DNA of 64,000 bases, taken from positions 8,223,124 to 8,287,123 of the forward strand of contig NC_134775.1 in NCBI RefSeq assembly GCF_050436995.1, given 5' to 3'. This document shows positions 61,404 to 64,000 of this stretch, in pieces. The position numbers and the translations under genes were made by a program. The DNA is from Anticarsia gemmatalis (Eukaryota; Arthropoda; Insecta; Lepidoptera; Erebidae). The notes beneath the pieces were generated by a model that saw nothing but the letters and a program-made list of their open reading frames with translations, was not told the DNA's origin and made no database searches. Each line of letters begins with the position of its first letter. Positions within the stretch are counted from its first letter, which is position 1.

Positions 61404-64000
61404 AATATATATTACCAAAATGTGCGTGGTTTACGTACTAAGACCAATCTGATATACAACAACGTCATGATGAACAATTATGACATTTTAACGTTCACTG
61501 AAACATGGCTAAACTCAAATATTTTGGATCGAGAAATTTTAGACGAGAGATACACCATTTACCGAAGGGACAAAGATCTGGTACAGACCAACAAGTCAGA
61601 TGGAGAGGAGTGTTGTTGGCAGTGTCTAAGAAGATAGCGTCGTATCGAGTTGCTGCCTGGGAAAGTGAGTGTGAAGACATATGGGTGATCATAGAGACAG
61701 TTAAGAACAACAAAAGCAGTAAAATTGCAATATGTACCGTGTACCTATCTCCGCCTGTGAATGTGGACACTCTAAGTAAGTTTTTAGAAAGTGTTAATAA
61801 GGTATCTGAAAGTGTGGATGATATTTTGATCATTGACGACCTTAACTTAGGATTCATAAATTGGAAAGGCAATAACTCAGCGAAAGATAACGGTGATAGT
61901 TTCCAACAAAGACTTACGTCTATGTTGTTAGATTTCCTACCATTAAATAATTTACAGCAAAAAAATAATGTATACAACGATAGCGACAAAATATTAGACC
62001 TAATATTAACTAACACATACTGTACAATAAATAAAGCCAGTCCTTTGAGTAAGGCTGACTTATACCATCCCCCACTCGATATTGTACTAGATGTAGAAAT
62101 GCTACCTGCACTGGCACCCAAATCTCGTGAAGACTATAATTTTTATAAGGCTGATTACGATATCATTCTATCGGAACTAAATCGTGTGGTTTGGTTTGAT
62201 TGTTTCGTTGTATGTGACGATGTTAATGAAATGGTCTCCGTTTTATATGATAAACTAAATGCAGTCATTTAAAAGTATGTGCCTAAACGTAAACCGCGTA
62301 AATCTGCATATCCAGTATGGTTTACTAAAGATCTTATTTGTCTCTTGAAAGAAAAAGAAAAATTAAGACTTAAATCACGAAAATATAAAAACCCACGTGA
62401 CAAACTGGAATTCGAATTACTTAGAAAGAGATGTAATAAACTTCAAAGTATCTGCTATTCCAACTACATGGGGTCTTGATTGAGAGCGGCTTGAAAATCA
62501 ATTCTAAGCCCTTTTGGAGATACATTAAGCATAAAAAATCCAGTGCAAGTGGCTTACCTGCAATAATGCACATAAACCAACAAGTTAGCTCTTCTAATCG
62601 TTCCGGTATAGCTAACCTATTTGCAACTCATTTTAGTTCAGTCTACATAAAACAGACAAATTCAACAGCCCCTGTAAGCGTCCATATTAATGAAATTTCT
62701 GAATGCACAACCATGTCTGCTCTTCAGGTCACTGAGAAGGAAATCTCAGTAATATTGAACGAAACAAAGGTGCTGGCCCTGATGGCATACCTCCACTATT
62801 TGTTAAGCTTTGTGCGCCAGCGCTCACATATCCTTTTAAGGAAATTTTTAATAAATTACTTCCCAAGGACTGGAAACAAGCACGTATAGCGCCAATTTTT
62901 AAAAAAGGGGACATTACAGGTGTCAGAAATTATAGACCCATAGCCATTTTATCTTGCTTTTCTAAGGTATTCGAGCTAAGTGTTTGCCCAACAGTAACAA
63001 AGCACACTAGACCCCAACTAGCAGTACAACAGCATGGCTTCCAATTAGGTAAATCTGTGGAAACCAATCTCATAACTTATCCCATCACCCCTATTATGGA
63101 AAATGTAGATAAAGGTTACCAGGTCGACTCCGTATACACTGATTTTGCTAGCGCTTTTGATCGGGTAGACCACAGAATATTAATAAAGAAACTACAAACA
63201 CAATATCTCATTGATCGCGAGCACTTTGTTGTCATTAATGGACACGAATCCAGAGGCTACATTGCTAATTCAGGGGTTCCGCAAGGCTCCCACTTGGGCC
63301 CAATTTTGTTTCTGCTCTTAATCAACGACATTGTGGAACAGGTGCGACACTGTCACTGCTCACTTTTTGCCGATGATATGAAAACATCAAGGAAGATCGA
63401 TACTGAGGAAGATATTGAGTTGATGCAAGCAGACCTTGATAGGGTTAATAGGTGGTGTACCGATAACAATATGCTTCTGAATGCTAAAAAATGCCAGCAC
63501 ATCCGGTTCACAAGAAAAATAAAGTATTTGTCTTCCCAGTTCCATATTAATAATGAAAACGTGGTTACTACGCAACAGGTTCGTGACTTGGGTATAATCC
63601 TAGATTCGGCGCTTACTTTTATTCCACATTATGACAGCATGGTACATAAAGCTGTGAAGATGTTAGGATTTATAAAACGTAATACCAGAGCTTTCAGAAC
63701 TACTACATCTAGGATCCTCTTATACAATGCACTACTGGTGAGAAGTACTTTAGAATTCGGTAGTGTTATCTGGAACCCTCAATATGCTGTGCATACGCAG
63801 CGTATTGAGTCTATTCAACGGTCTTTCACCCGGCACTTAGCATTCGTCAGTCCTGGCATCAGCCACAGATGTTCATACGAAGAAAGACTAGCTTACTTTG
63901 GAATGAACACCCTCCAACATAGGCGAAGACTGCTAGATCTAATGTTCTTGCAGAAATTAGTGAAAGGTATGTCTTGTTGCGGAGGGCTCCTTGAGCGCAT
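61404..64000 (+). pseudogene. CR1/Jockey-type LINE ORF2 (endonuclease and RT), runs off the window
   Basis: Endonuclease: IYYQNVRGLRTKTNLIYN, LTFTETWLNSNIL, a shift near 61600, VLLAVSKKIASYRVAAWES, CTVYLSPPVNVDTL, ILIIDDLNLGFINW (GDFN degraded to DDLN), YHPPLDIVLDV (SDH degraded). Stop near 62270 and shifts near 62479 and 62760. From about 62760 to the window end one open frame: NKGAGPDGIPPLFVKL, NYRPIAILSCFSKVFEL, VYTDFASAFDRVDHRIL (motif A), SGVPQGSHLGPILFLLL, SLFADDMKTSRK (catalytic). About 20 residues appear missing after LIKKLQTQYLI. Inactive, but the C-terminus is beyond the window. Confidence 0.85.

Overview
The window looks like lepidopteran nuclear DNA made almost entirely of transposable elements. 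The clues are eight copies of a GTTTG-repeat Helitron family typical of moths and butterflies, RTE/Jockey/CR1/R1-clade LINEs, a Penelope-like element, PIF/Harbinger, piggyBac, mariner and Mutator-like DNA transposons, and a tRNA-derived SINE. I found no host gene, rRNA, tRNA gene or CRISPR array. The organism is inferred from repeat content, not from any host marker.

Layout. 1-2.1 kb: decayed gene of an unclassified transposase-like family (minus). 2.5-4.1 kb: 3' half of an RTE LINE split by a Helitron. 4.4-5.1 kb: a 26-bp-TIR MITE and a Penelope 3' fragment. 5.6-6.6 kb: hairpin/foldback repeat. 7.3-8.8 kb: two Helitrons, one inside the other, and a LINE reverse-transcriptase remnant.

9.5-40.35 kb is one Penelope-like element blown apart by a stack of insertions. 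Going inward: Penelope > hairpin/foldback repeat > Harbinger-2 (11.5-37.7) > Ty3/Gypsy element (11758-34557, LTRs and 4-bp TSD) > Jockey-like LINE (19.8-32.9) > R1-clade LINE (22.6-32.6) > hAT-like element (25443-30954, 8-bp TSD) > Helitron, mariner, a TIR foldback and an ORF1-only LINE. The Gypsy element separately carries Harbinger-1 (14820-17735) and a LINE tail. Several original reading frames can be followed across the insertions, which fixes the order of events.

40.35-50.2 kb: a second hairpin repeat interrupted by a second LTR element (41707-49980, minus, gag-protease only). That element holds a piggyBac, itself interrupted by a SINE and a TIR element filled with R1 LINE debris. 50.8-52.6 kb: a second Penelope copy (RT plus GIY-YIG) with a head-to-head inverted junction. 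52.6-56.2 kb: two LINE fragments and an 825-bp GC-rich R1-derived insert. 56694-59272: a complete-looking Mutator-like element (FLYWCH-MULE transposase, 305-bp TIRs, 9-bp TSD). 60.3-64.0 kb: a CR1/Jockey-type LINE that runs off the window.

Best leads: the intact MULE; antisense interleaving of the Harbinger transposase with its MADF/BESS partner gene, seen in two divergent Harbinger elements; the small myristoylation/transmembrane ORF of the Gypsy element; the UAAUG stop-start of the R1 LINE; and the unclassified transposase-like family.
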